A stretch of 64,000 bases of DNA from Branchiostoma belcheri (lineage: Eukaryota > Chordata > Leptocardii > Amphioxiformes > Branchiostomatidae). The position numbers and the translations under genes are program-made. Position 1 is the first letter of the stretch; the number at the start of each line of letters is the position of its first letter. The notes under the pieces are model-generated. The model was not told the DNA's origin. It worked only from the letters and a program-made list of their open reading frames with translations, and made no database searches. Below, in pieces: positions 21,340 through 30,125 of this stretch. The stretch covers positions 1,618,293-1,682,292 of the forward strand of contig NW_017804009.1 in NCBI RefSeq assembly GCF_001625305.1, read 5' to 3'.

Positions 21340-21570
21340 GCCTGTCTCCAGGGGTAAGAAACTCCACCCAGGGGAACTGATCTACAAACCAGAGTGCATC
21401 CATCTTTACAACCAATACATGGAACCTGTGGACACGTCGGACCAGATGGTAGCATACCTCTGCTTCTGACGCCGCACCGTCAAGTGGTGGAAGAAGCCTT
21501 ATTCCTCATGTTCAGCCTGACCCTTGTCAACGCCCACCTGCTGCACGAGGAACACATGAAGGCCAAACAA
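21340..21570 (+). mobile_element. piggyBac C-terminal part of catalytic domain
   Basis: KPECIHLYNQYMEPVDTSDQ, MVAYLCF and RRTVKWWKKP match the third Asp block (VD.SDQ) and the following 'R.T.KWWKK' of piggyBac. A stop interrupts between CF and RR, and the downstream frame slips. Confidence 0.85.
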
Positions 21571-21623
21571 GAGCAATTCCTGGAACACAAGGCCTTCCAA
21601 AACCATATTTCTATCAACCAATT

Positions 21624-21917
21624 TTGCAAAGAATTTTTAGCATGGAGGAAAATGATTTTTCGGACTACAGTGGTGAGGACTGGGATGAGCTGCAGGAACA
21701 GCGGACAGCGATGACAACAGCTTTTTCCTGGCTGAGGTCAAAGAAAGATGATCTGAAACGAGCTCAAAGTGAAGTTGCACAGAACGAAAAGTTAGAGAAG
21801 TTACCTTTGTACTTTGGTGCCCAGCTGACATATGGCCCGAGCATGGTGATGGTTATGGCATTCACTCAAATTTACAAATTTGGATTATTTTGTATCAAGA
21901 AAAATGTGTTCTTTTAG
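21624..21917 (+). CDS. Unrecognised frame, 97 residues
   Basis: Begins with the acidic MEENDFSDYSGEDWDELQEQ and continues with a Lys/Glu-rich helix (SWLRSKKDDLKRAQ). The acidic start resembles transposase N-termini and would suit the piggyBac copy just upstream only if in another element. Its last 25 residues look non-coding. Confidence 0.35.
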   Translation: MQRIFSMEENDFSDYSGEDWDELQEQRTAMTTAFSWLRSKKDDLKRAQSEVAQNEKLEKLPLYFGAQLTYGPSMVMVMAFTQIYKFGLFCIKKNVFF

Positions 21918-23404
21918 AAAATACTACTGGCCTCTGCTCTTGAGTGAAAGACAACTTACTTATTGCCTGTATCTAAAAAGTGAAATCGACCATCTTAGTG
22001 CAAAGTGCCAATTATCATAAGTTGAAGAGGTATAGAAATCATGAGAAATTCATAATACAAGGATAACATTTTTTTCATTGCTGCAGATGTAGATTTTTTT
22101 GACTGTGTTGTAATTAAAATTCCTTCTATTTATCCAGAACACAGCGTGAAAACATGGTCTTTGCTGGTCTGTGGTTTGGAATGTGGAAGCCCATTATGAG
22201 TCTCTTTCTCAAACCTTAGGCGAAAACCATCAAAACACTTCAGACTGGTAAGTACTCAGCTTACTATCCTTTATTTTATTTTATACACTGTGTAGGCTAA
22301 TGTTCATTGCCTAAAGTGTATGTTAGCCACATGTATCATGACATTGGATTTTTAGATTAGTAACACACTGTATGTTTATCACAATTACCTGGACCATACT
22401 GTAAAGCACTAGCATATGCATCGCATTTATTTTGATACATTTTGGCTGCAAAAAAAAAAAAAGAAATTGTTCTTATGAACTGTTTTCAAATGAAAGTTGG
22501 TTGTCCAATACAAATACATACATGAACGTTTTGCATGTAAAATAGGAGATGACTGCAGTTATTTCTGGCACTGGTCCTCTTGCAGCACTATGTCACTGAC
22601 TTGTAACTATTAATACACGGTAGATCGGAGCGGGTCACCGCCTTGCCATACTTAATGGCCAATTGCCGGACCCTTGCCAAGAATACGTCTGGATCGGGGA
22701 AGAAATACCTTTCTGTTGTACACCCAAGACAACACAGGAAAACTACGTCTCCACCGAAGTCTATGTCCGTGCACGTACTTCGCGCTGATCACCATGGCTT
22801 AAGTGAGACCCCCTGGCATGGAGCCCTTTACATGTAAGGCATACCTAGTGGCCTGCACATGTGACCTGCAGGCCAAAGCACTTGTGATGAACATGGTGGC
22901 CCATAAAGGAATGCCCAGTCCCTTAAAACGGACCTAGTAGTAACCCAAACAAAAGGCAAATGTAATGATAGAACCATTGAATTATTATAGAGCCACTGAA
23001 TCATTACACGACAGCACACCATCACTATAATGTAGTCACTAGCAGAACTGTTCGGGAAAGGTGGAAGCAGAAACTGCTTGTGCTCAGAGTACAAAAAGAA
23101 GGTAGAGGCTAAATCACAGCAACATCCAACTTCATCATGTTTGATTTGGACGGGTGGTAGAAAATCTTCCAGGTCACCTTACGGAGCTATCAATATCTCA
23201 TGGTTTCCAAACTGTTCCGACTTTAAACCACACAAATTGGAGCGGTTGAGTTGTCATTGTTTCTGCTAAATGAGGCACTAGAACAGTACCCAAGAGCATT
23301 GTTTTGTTAAAGACATGGTCAAACGCTGTGAGGAACGAATCAACTGCCACAAAGTGAAAGATAAAGACCCCACAGTAGAAATTTAGATCCTGTTAGAATA
23401 AACA
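21918..23404. other. No gene recognised
   Basis: Mostly A/T-rich DNA. A 64-residue frame at 22643-22837 (Ser/His/Lys rich) has no motif. An A12-rich patch lies at 22450. AATTTAGATCC near 23390 precedes the next block. Confidence 0.3.
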
Positions 23405-23520
23405 ATCAGTGCAAGGGAATTGTATCAGAAGCTTGAGTGCTTCAGGGTAAAATATCTAAAGGCTGTGTGTAACCAGTATTCGTTAAGTTTGGTGAACTGT
23501 ATAGAAAAACGGGATGTTTT
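23405..23520 (+). repeat. Coding block duplicated at 24.45 kb, copy 1
   Basis: One frame reads VKYLKAVCNQYSLSLVNCIE; about 1 kb further LKYLKAVCNQHSRNLVQCIE appears in the same orientation (24462-24560). The two share roughly three quarters of their bases. The Gypsy fossil between them must have inserted near or into a duplicated piece. Confidence 0.65.
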
Positions 23521-23524
23521 TACG

Positions 23525-24053
23525 GGTGCACAAAGCAACGTGATGCCTATCAACCACTACGCTAAGATGTATCCAGAGAACATGAGGACGACGGACGAGT
23601 CAAGAAAAGGCGTACTCACACCAAGTAATATCATACTCACCGCATATGGAGGCACTAAGATCCCACATGGGGGGAAAACAACAATACAAGGAAACCACAA
23701 GCGAGGCTGCAATAACCGTCACTGAATCCGAAGGTCCAATCATCTTAGGCCTACCTGAGTGCCAGAAGATGGGCGTAGTCAGTATCAACCATGAGATACA
23801 CTTGAAGAAATCGCAACGAATCAAAGAGACAACGCCAATAGAAGATCGACCTCCAATCGGAAACAGGGAAGATTTGATCAAGATGTACCCAGAGTGCTTT
23901 GATGACACTGTAGGGTGCTTTGATGAAGAATATCATATCATCGTTGATCCAAACGTAGAGCCAGTGGTCCACCCACCGCGCCGAGTTCCCTTGGAGCTGA
24001 GAGAAAGGCTCAAGGAACAACTAGATGAGATGGATCAAAAGGGCATTATGTAG
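23525..24053 (+). mobile_element. Ty3/Gypsy fossil, protease end to reverse transcriptase start
   Basis: NVMPINHYAKMYPE and the following LTAYGGTKIP belong to the end of a Gypsy protease region. GPIILGLPECQKMGVV, then EEYHIIVDPNVEPVVHPPRR and VPLELRERLKEQLDEM lead into the reverse transcriptase. It is related to the fragment at 8.2 kb by its PPRRVP linker. Incomplete on both sides and broken. Confidence 0.85.
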
Positions 24054-24423
24054 TTAATCACAGAAAAATCCAAACAACGCCGTGGTGATAATCTGCCATC
24101 AAACTTAACAGATACTACTATGTCAGAGACAGAAGCAAAGGAAGAAAAAAACAGAAGAGATAAATCCAACCTTTTCCCTTTCGGATTCTGATACAGATTT
24201 AGTAATGTCGACTATCATGAGATACAAGTAACCATCTCCAAATTAGTGAGCAGGTATGTTCTTAGAGTGAAGAGTCAGCAGTAGTACAATCAGAGCAAAG
24301 AAAGAAGTCTGGACAAAGGGACAGGTCAAAAGGTTTTTGATGTCTCTGAAACCTCTTCTGGCTCTTCATGTGATATTGATGCAAATTTAGATTGTGAGAG
24401 AGACATATCTATTCTGGGAGAGC

Positions 24424-24888
24424 CCATTGTAGAAATCTGTTTTAAACTAAAAACACAAACTGAGAAAATTGGTTCAGGAGCTGGACCATTACAGTCTAAA
24501 ATATCTCAAAGCAGTGTGTAACCAGCATTCCCGTAATCTTGTTCAATGTATAGAAAAACAGGATGTCTTACAAGTAATAACAACCGAGGAAAATTTGAAA
24601 ACTTTTCACATACATGTAGATCATTTGTGCGCAGTTCCTTCTCAGATTTTGACAGTAACATTTACGAGCAAATTAAGAATTCACCGGGTGGATTCACCAG
24701 ACTCCCATCTACAAGAACCGACATGTAAGTCTAAACAGCATCTATGCAGACTGGTTTATGGTATGATCCTAAATATCAGCGAATCTTGAAGCAAGTTGAT
24801 GAGGAAGCAAGAACCCAAGACCTCGGCAAGGCCAGAACCCAAGCACGGAAACTGACATATTTGCTTGACTTAAAAGTAAAACACCCAG
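24424..24888 (+). CDS. Exon-like pieces including duplicated block copy 2
   Basis: The first part is copy 2 of the KYLKAVCNQ block. From about 24735 another frame is open to the donor CCCAG|GTATGT (after 24888): LWYDPKYQRILKQVDEEART and LGKARTQARKLTYLLDLK. The sequence before it is Ser/Asp/Glu rich. No domain is recognised; the lysine/arginine-rich helix could be DNA-binding. Confidence 0.45.
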
Positions 24889-25205
24889 GTATGTATTCTA
24901 CATTTTACAAAAAGTATTAATTATATGATCAATACACATATGTACATCAAACTTTTAAGTATACATTTGTACATTTACACTACTAGTATTTGAAAGGCAT
25001 TTCTGAATTTTCTTTTTTGTAGTTTGCAGGTTCTTTTACTCTGTGCTTCTGATTATTCTGTGCTAAAATAAAACATAGCACATAAAAAAGTGATTCATAT
25101 ATTGTCCATTTGATTCAAATGAGTCCTTTTTTTCAGGATGCAAGAATTATTGTGTAGCATGCCATCTAGTGCAAGAGTACTAGGCATCCTTCATATTTCT
25201 TTTTT

Positions 25206-25430
25206 GGCCACACCAATTTTAAATTTTGAACCAGCCTTTTTACTCAGAATGATCAAGGACCTAGAGAAATCCTTCCAGAACAGGATATCTTGAGTTTTTG
25301 TTGACTCCATGGCTCCTATCGTACCATTTTAGGCCATAGTAGGATGACTAGGCCTGTTTTAATTTTTTTTCGCCCGCTCGCTCCATTATTTTCCCAGAAA
25401 AAATAACCAAGAAATCAAACTGGTGTGGCC
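25206..25430. mobile_element. MITE, family shared with 57956-58299
   Basis: The ends GGCCACACCAATTTTAAATTT and GAAATCAAACTGGTGTGGCC are imperfect inverted repeats. The inner sequence shares long stretches with the copy at 58 kb (CCAGCCTTTT, GTTGACTCCATGGCTC, GGATGACTAGGCCTGTTTT, TTTTTCGCCC). It is 225 bases long, with no coding capacity. Confidence 0.8.
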
Positions 25431-25599
25431 TTAAGTACTGTTTACATTCAGGAGCCTCAATGCTTCCTGTTTTCCTTGTCAGATGGACAGGCCATAGCTG
25501 CTAAGCTGTCAAGACAGTTAAAAACAATCAACTGATGATGATGATGCCTGGCTCAACTGCCAGTAGTCCGGGTGCATCAAGTAGTCAATAGGACAAACC

Positions 25600-25890
25600 C
25601 ACAGGAGACTACTACATTGTTCGCTATGAGAAAATTGTCGAGCTTTTCAAAAACAAGAGATGTTTCGAATGTGGCGCAGGGTTGATGGTATACAAAAGTT
25701 TCTTACCGGATGTGCACTCACGTTAAAGTATACCTGTCCTAGGTCCCAGTGTGGCATTCTCAACTCCACGTTGGTGACGGCACTTCTTTTGAGGGAAATA
25801 TTCTCCCTGCAGCGATTGTCATGGCTGGTGGTACCCTTACCAACTTTTCTGACATCGCGCAAACATTTCACCTTCAGTGTTTGTTTTTTT
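25600..25890 (+). mobile_element. N-terminal zinc-finger part of GDGRCDSPG-family transposase
   Basis: Frames read FKNKRCFECGAGLMVYKSFL (first Cys pair), then KYTCPRSQCGIL, then VGDGTSFEGNILPAAIVMAG and GTLTNFSDIAQTFHL. This Cys-rich segment followed by 'NL..AA...GGT' precedes the core of a widespread aquatic-animal transposase family whose central motif, GDGRCDSPG, appears at 26.48 kb. I think this is Kolobok-like, but that name is tentative. Two slips are present, and the assembly gap follows. Confidence 0.5.
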
Positions 25891-25897
25891 TTGGGGG

Positions 25898-25949
25898 NNN
25901 NNNNNNNNNNNNNNNNNNNNNNNNNNNNNNNNNNNNNNNNNNNNNNNNN
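25898..25949. other. Assembly gap, 52 N
   Basis: The gap lies between a T9G5 tract and a T6 tract, so the sequence around it is likely to be low quality or hard to assemble. Confidence 1.
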
Positions 25950-25954
25950 TTTTT

Positions 25955-26477
25955 TGTGCCATCCCCAAAGATCTCACACACGACATCGTCTCCCGGCTCA
26001 TGGAGCCCTACATCCAGTCAGGTAGAACCTTGTACTGTGACAACTATTATACCTCACCACAGTTATTCTTGGACCTGTCAGATGTGAAGACCAACACCTG
26101 TGGAACCATGAGGAATAGGAAGGGGATTCCAAATGCTTTTCAAGATGCCACTGTGAGCACCCGACAACAGAAGTTCTGCATGACCAATGGCACCCTCCTG
26201 GCCATGAAATACAAGGACAGGAGGAACGATGTTGACCAACGCACAGAGTGCAAAGCTAGTTGACACTGGTAAGCATAGCCCTAACGGAGAGGTAAAGAAG
26301 AAGCCCGAGTGTATCAATCAGTATAACAAGTTCATGGGCGCCGTGGACACATCGGATCAAATGGTGGCGTACTTGGGCTTTCTTCGGAGCACCTTGAAAT
26401 GGTGGAAGAAGGCATTTTCCTATCTGTTTAGCCTTGCCATCTGTAATGCTTACATTCTCTACAAGGTCACTGTTAGG
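25955..26477 (+). mobile_element. piggyBac transposase core
   Basis: The longest piggyBac piece in the window. GRTLYCDNYYTSPQLFLDL holds the second catalytic Asp, TNTCGTMRNRKGIP the following strand, GAVDTSDQMVAYLGF the third Asp, and LKWWKKAFSYLFSLAI the next helix. A one-base slip near 26235 separates two frames. N-terminal domain and C-terminal Cys-rich domain are missing. It ends in CNAYILYKVTV directly before sequence of another family. Roughly 60% of the catalytic domain is retained. Confidence 0.92.
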
Positions 26478-26705
26478 GGATGGGAGATGTGATTCTCCAG
26501 GGTATAATGCAAAATACTGCAGCTACACGTTCATGGAGGAAAAGAGCAAGTACATTGTTGACTTTCAACTTGTGGAATTATCTGAAACCACCAGTTCCCA
26601 GGAGATGAAGGGCTTCCTCGGGTAACTAGAGTACCTGCAAAACGAGGGTATGAACATAGTAGGAATAACAGCCGCCCTGAAGCAGCATCAATATCGTGAC
26701 ATAAG
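26478..26705 (+). mobile_element. Core of GDGRCDSPG-family transposase
   Basis: GDGRCDSPGYNAKYCSYTFM starts immediately after the piggyBac piece and is followed by YIVDFQLVELSETTSSQEMK and, after one stop (TAA at 26623), LEYLQNEGMNIVGITA. The Asp of GDGR is probably catalytic in this family. Together with the Cys-rich part at 25.6 kb it flanks the piggyBac fragment, as if piggyBac sequence replaced the segment between them. Confidence 0.6.
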
Positions 26706-26856
26706 ATGAAACTAGCGGCGCACGCAAAAACCAGAAACAAGAAGGACCTCTTCCCATGGGCGAAGGCCGTATCCACACACGGGTAGAGTAGCAAATCAGT
26801 CCACAAAATAAATTCCTCCATCCCTCCATCTTTTTTCTCCCTAATAAGAAGCCAAA

Positions 26857-27009
26857 ACATGGTATATGGACGGAACATTCAAAGTTGTAAGGAGGCCATT
26901 TAGGCAGCTATTCACGATCCATGCTTTCATTTGCCGGAAGGGGGTCACGAAGCAGGTCTCCCTAGCCTTCGTTCTCATGTCGGGGAAGCGGGAGGAAGAT
27001 TACATTAAG
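26857..27009 (+). mobile_element. MULE transposase exon
   Basis: MDGTFKVVRRPFRQLFTIHA is the first-Asp block of MULE transposases ('DGTF......F.QL.TIH'). It continues through VSLAFVLMSGKREEDYIK and stops at a donor-like TTAAG|GTAAAA. The rest of the catalytic domain is not here; the next exon-like segment begins KVLRK in a compatible phase but soon diverges. Confidence 0.75.
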
Positions 27010-27141
27010 GTAAAAATGCTTTTAAAAATGCCTATCGGTAACTTTTTTGGTCTAGAATTGATCAATAAATGAACTATCCCAATCGTTTGCAGTGTTGTAA
27101 CAAATGCATCTTTTTACCAAGACTCATTCGTTCTTTTTCAG

Positions 27142-27326
27142 GTTCTTCGGAAGAACGGACGGCTGCTGCGTCAGACCCAGGAAAGCTCGTCGAGCTAGCG
27201 GGCTTCAACCCGAAGCAGCAGACGTCCCTCATCCGACTCGGTCACTTCTTGGTCATCACGGCAAACGAGAAGATGGCGGCGCATACTAAATACATGTACA
27301 CAATGGAGGAATCGTACTACACTTAG
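27142..27326 (+). CDS. Exon-like segment, unassigned
   Basis: After the acceptor TTCTTTTTCAG (ends 27141) a frame reads SSEERTAAASDPGKLVELAG, FNPKQQTSLIRLGHFLVITA and ends at TAG 27324. It is amphipathic and soluble-looking. I do not recognise it. Another frame continues the MULE exon for a few codons. Confidence 0.35.
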
Positions 27327-27329
27327 AGG

Positions 27330-27930
27330 AATGGTACAAAGGTGTCCAAGAAGTGTGAATATGTTCCATTTTACAGTGACCCACATAGACGGTCTTCCTT
27401 ACGCCACAAATGTGGTACAGTTTTGATGAAGAAAGTGAAGTCTGAATGGAGGCGAATACATGTATCCAAAGAGTACCTATTGCTACAACAGTGTCACTGA
27501 ATCATTTCAAGTGTTGATAAGAAGGCCTGGATTTCTTGAGAAGTGTGAACAGTGGAGGGAGAGAGATATCCTAGACAATTCTATGTCAGATGTGTATGGC
27601 GGTAAGGTATGGAAAGATTTCCAGTATGTTAATGGTTCTCCCTTCTTAGCCGAGCCTTGATGTTAAACTGTGACTGGTATCAACCATATAAGCACATTGA
27701 ATATTCTGTGGAAGTATTATACCTTGTAGAATTAAACCTATCCCGTGAGGAGAGATTCAAGGACAAGGTGATATCGTACGCCCCGTACGATTTTCTCATT
27801 CTTGTTCAGTAACCCCCGGCATTTTTCAGGGCCGCACGGATTTTGATTCGTTGATTTGTGTGTTTAATTGTAGTCGGTTTGATTCCTGGTCTCAAAGAAC
27901 CTAAGGTACAAACCAATACGTTCGTAGAAC
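27330..27930 (+). mobile_element. CACTA TNP2-like transposase, C-terminal region
   Basis: In order: CEYVPFYSDPHRRSSLRHKC, VYCYNSV-like TYCYNSVTESFQVLIRRPGF, LEKCEQWRERDILDNSMSDV, YGGKVWKDFQ, then after a slip LMLNCDWYQPYKHIEYSVEV, LYLVELNLSREERFKDKV and finally VVGLIPGLKEPKVQTNTF. This run matches animal proteins annotated as transposase-domain (TNP2-like) and includes the 'NVDWFQPY.H..YSVG..YL...NLPR..R' block. At least two slips and a stop are present. The N-terminal part of such an element occurs at 9.9 kb. Confidence 0.72.
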
Positions 27931-28428
27931 CAAGGAATTGCAGGAATTCCATCATGACACTTTTGATCTTGATTTTAAACAGGCTGAGTCGCTCATCCCT
28001 CAGAGACTTTGTGCGTCAGACTCCAGCTACACCAAAAGAAGAAAGTACACTCGAAGGTAAGTACATTTTAAATTGTGGAATGGCAAAGCTTATGGAAGAC
28101 AACTCACTGCTCGGATACCAGCAGTGGTTATTTATTCCAATTTTTAGTACCATATTTTTGTTGTAACTCTAAAACGTGCTAGTTACATTGACATGGGCTA
28201 TTTGATAAAAAGCATGCTATCCCATTTTTTTACTAATAAAAACATAACACAATCACCTTTTTTTCTCAGTTCGTTTGTCAGGAAGAAAACACATGTACAA
28301 GCGGGAAATTGTACAACAACAGGTGATGCTCAGAATTCTAAATTTGATTGTCAGACTAAAACAACTGTAGAACTAAAAAAAAATCGAGTACAGATGAAGT
28401 TTCATTTACGTTAACAAACACACTTAGT

Positions 28429-28491
28429 GAACCTGTGTCAATAGATTCAGGAAAAATGCAATGAACCTGTGTCAATAGATTCAGGAAAAAT
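28429..28491. repeat. Tandem duplication of 31-33 bases
   Basis: GAACCTGTGTCAATAGATTC plus AGGAAAAATGC occurs twice back to back, directly before the helicase-like frame. Confidence 0.9.
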
Positions 28492-28492
28492 G

Positions 28493-28790
28493 CCAAAGTA
28501 TCAGTTGCTTAACAAGCAGCATCTTAAGTATGATTCATTTAAACAAGGACAGTTAGAGGTTATACAGTGTTTACAAGATAAAAGATGTTTTATGCGGTGG
28601 TCAACTGGAGCAGGCAAATCGCTTATTCATATTTTTTTGCATTTGTTAACAATAAAATTGTCTTTGTCATCACACCAACCATATCTCTAATGATAGACCA
28701 ATGCACACAAATTAAAAGTCTTAATCTTAAAAATCGTCTTTCAGCCTGTTTTCTTCCTACATTGAAAGTAAGTCGTTGGTCAGACTTGTT
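28493..28790 (+). pseudogene. RecQ-type helicase, motifs 0, I and Ia only
   Basis: KYDSFKQGQLEVIQCLQDK gives the RecQ-specific motif 0 (F.QGQ.E.I), then STGAGKSL the Walker A, and in the next frame FVITPTISLMIDQCTQIKSL, the Ia region of RecQ helicases ('V.SPL.SLM.DQ'). The protein would unwind DNA using ATP, but only about 100 of some 400 core residues are here, with one slip near 28640. The Gly-Lys-Ser is intact. RecQ-like helicases occur both as host genes and within some mobile elements; the setting here favours the second or a processed scrap. Confidence 0.7.
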
Positions 28791-28835
28791 TTGGTTGTTT
28801 GTCCAAGGAGTTATTTCCTTGTTTTGCCAACAAAC

Positions 28836-29520
28836 ATGGCCGAAGGGGGGTGTCCCTCTAACTCTGTAACTCGACGTACGCTGGTCATCGGCCACTCCTT
28901 TATATCCCGTCTCGATTCCTTTGTGGAAAGTCGAGCCAGCACGACCGGGGGGCGAGTTCTTAGCAGACATTTCTGGCTCGAGAATACTATAGTCAAGTGG
29001 CTGTCACGGCCGGGCGGAAAGGTGTCTAACTTGGGCCCCTGTCAAATGCTACCCCCTTTGCCGACCTCGTATATCTCGAGCTGGGCCACAACGACCTCTG
29101 TGATGCGTACTGGGAGCCAGACCTGGTCACTATGCGCATTGTCAGTATGGCCAGTTTGATTAGGAATCGGGCTTCTGCCCAACATTATCCTCGGCGAGCC
29201 ACTAGCTAGGGTATATGATCCACCAGGAATTCCCTACAACCGAAGCTTGACCGAGTATTTAGCAGGTCTGAGGGAGGAGGTTTATGACACCCCTCACATG
29301 TCAACCTGGGCGCATGTACGATTGGTGCGTAAACATTGTCCTGAGTTCTTCGCGGACGATGGACTACAATTGTCCGCATAGGGCAACATGCTGTATTACA
29401 AGAGCATTAGAGGTGCCTTGGCGGCAGCTAATCGTACATATCTCGCTTGAACGTAGAACGAGCGGCAAAATTGCCTCCTACCCTCCACGCATGTGCCGGA
29501 TAGTTTTAATAAACAAATAA
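28836..29520 (+). mobile_element. Retroelement-type SGNH esterase relic with AATAAACAAATAAACA tail
   Basis: RRTLVIGHSFISRLDSFVE is the nucleophile block of an SGNH hydrolase (GHSF), VYLELGHNDLCD the Asn block, and FFADDGLQLSA the Asp-His region. The order and spacing fit one esterase of about 200 residues. Such esterases accompany CR1 LINEs and some tyrosine-recombinase retroelements. The AATAAACAAATAAACA end favours a LINE-type tail. It is broken in a few places. Confidence 0.6.
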
Positions 29521-30125
29521 ACATATAGTAATGAGAGAGATTCCCTATATTCTTACATGATAGATAAGTTCCCCAGCTTTGGACATTTAAATGAATCAGA
29601 AAAATTCATTTCTTATGAAACTTGACAAACCATGTATCATTAGTCCTATATGCTCGTACATCTATAACTGCGTCAAGAAGCAAGAAGTTGAACATGTAAA
29701 TAGTAGATCACATTAGTATGTAAAGTTCAAGTGTCATTGCTGTATCTTTTTCCTTGTCTATTCATGACCTGTACTTAGCTTGTTAGAGCACAAACGTACA
29801 ATAAAAGGTGTTTCATTCATTCATTTATTCGATTCATTCATTAAATTTTGAATCATCAAGAGGACGATGCGGAGACGCTGGCATACAAGTGGGAGAGGGA
29901 AGAGGGGAGGATGTGGGGGTGAAGAAAACAGGGTGCTGAACCGACTGGAACTGCTGTGAGACTACCCTGACCCCGTGACGAGAGCCTGGGTCAAGGCAAA
30001 ATGGAGGCAGGCAGTAGTAGAATTCAAACGTATGTTTTTCGTTTTCTTTATAATGAAAAGCAGGACCAGCATTGGCATATAATAAGCAACAAGTTCCTTA
30101 AGCACATCCATATGGTTACGGCACT
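29521..30125 (+). other. No gene; microsatellite and weak exon signal
   Basis: An (ATTC)n-type tail at 29811-29850 after AATAAAAGG marks another LINE 3' end. An open stretch before 30030 reads DYPDPVTRAWVKAKWRQAVV with a donor-like AAAC|GTATGT and may be the first exon of the gene that follows. Confidence 0.35.

Noticed and set aside
25660-26263. Frames running through the N gap
   Set aside because: Any continuity across 25898-25949 is an artefact of translating N; the two sides belong to different families.
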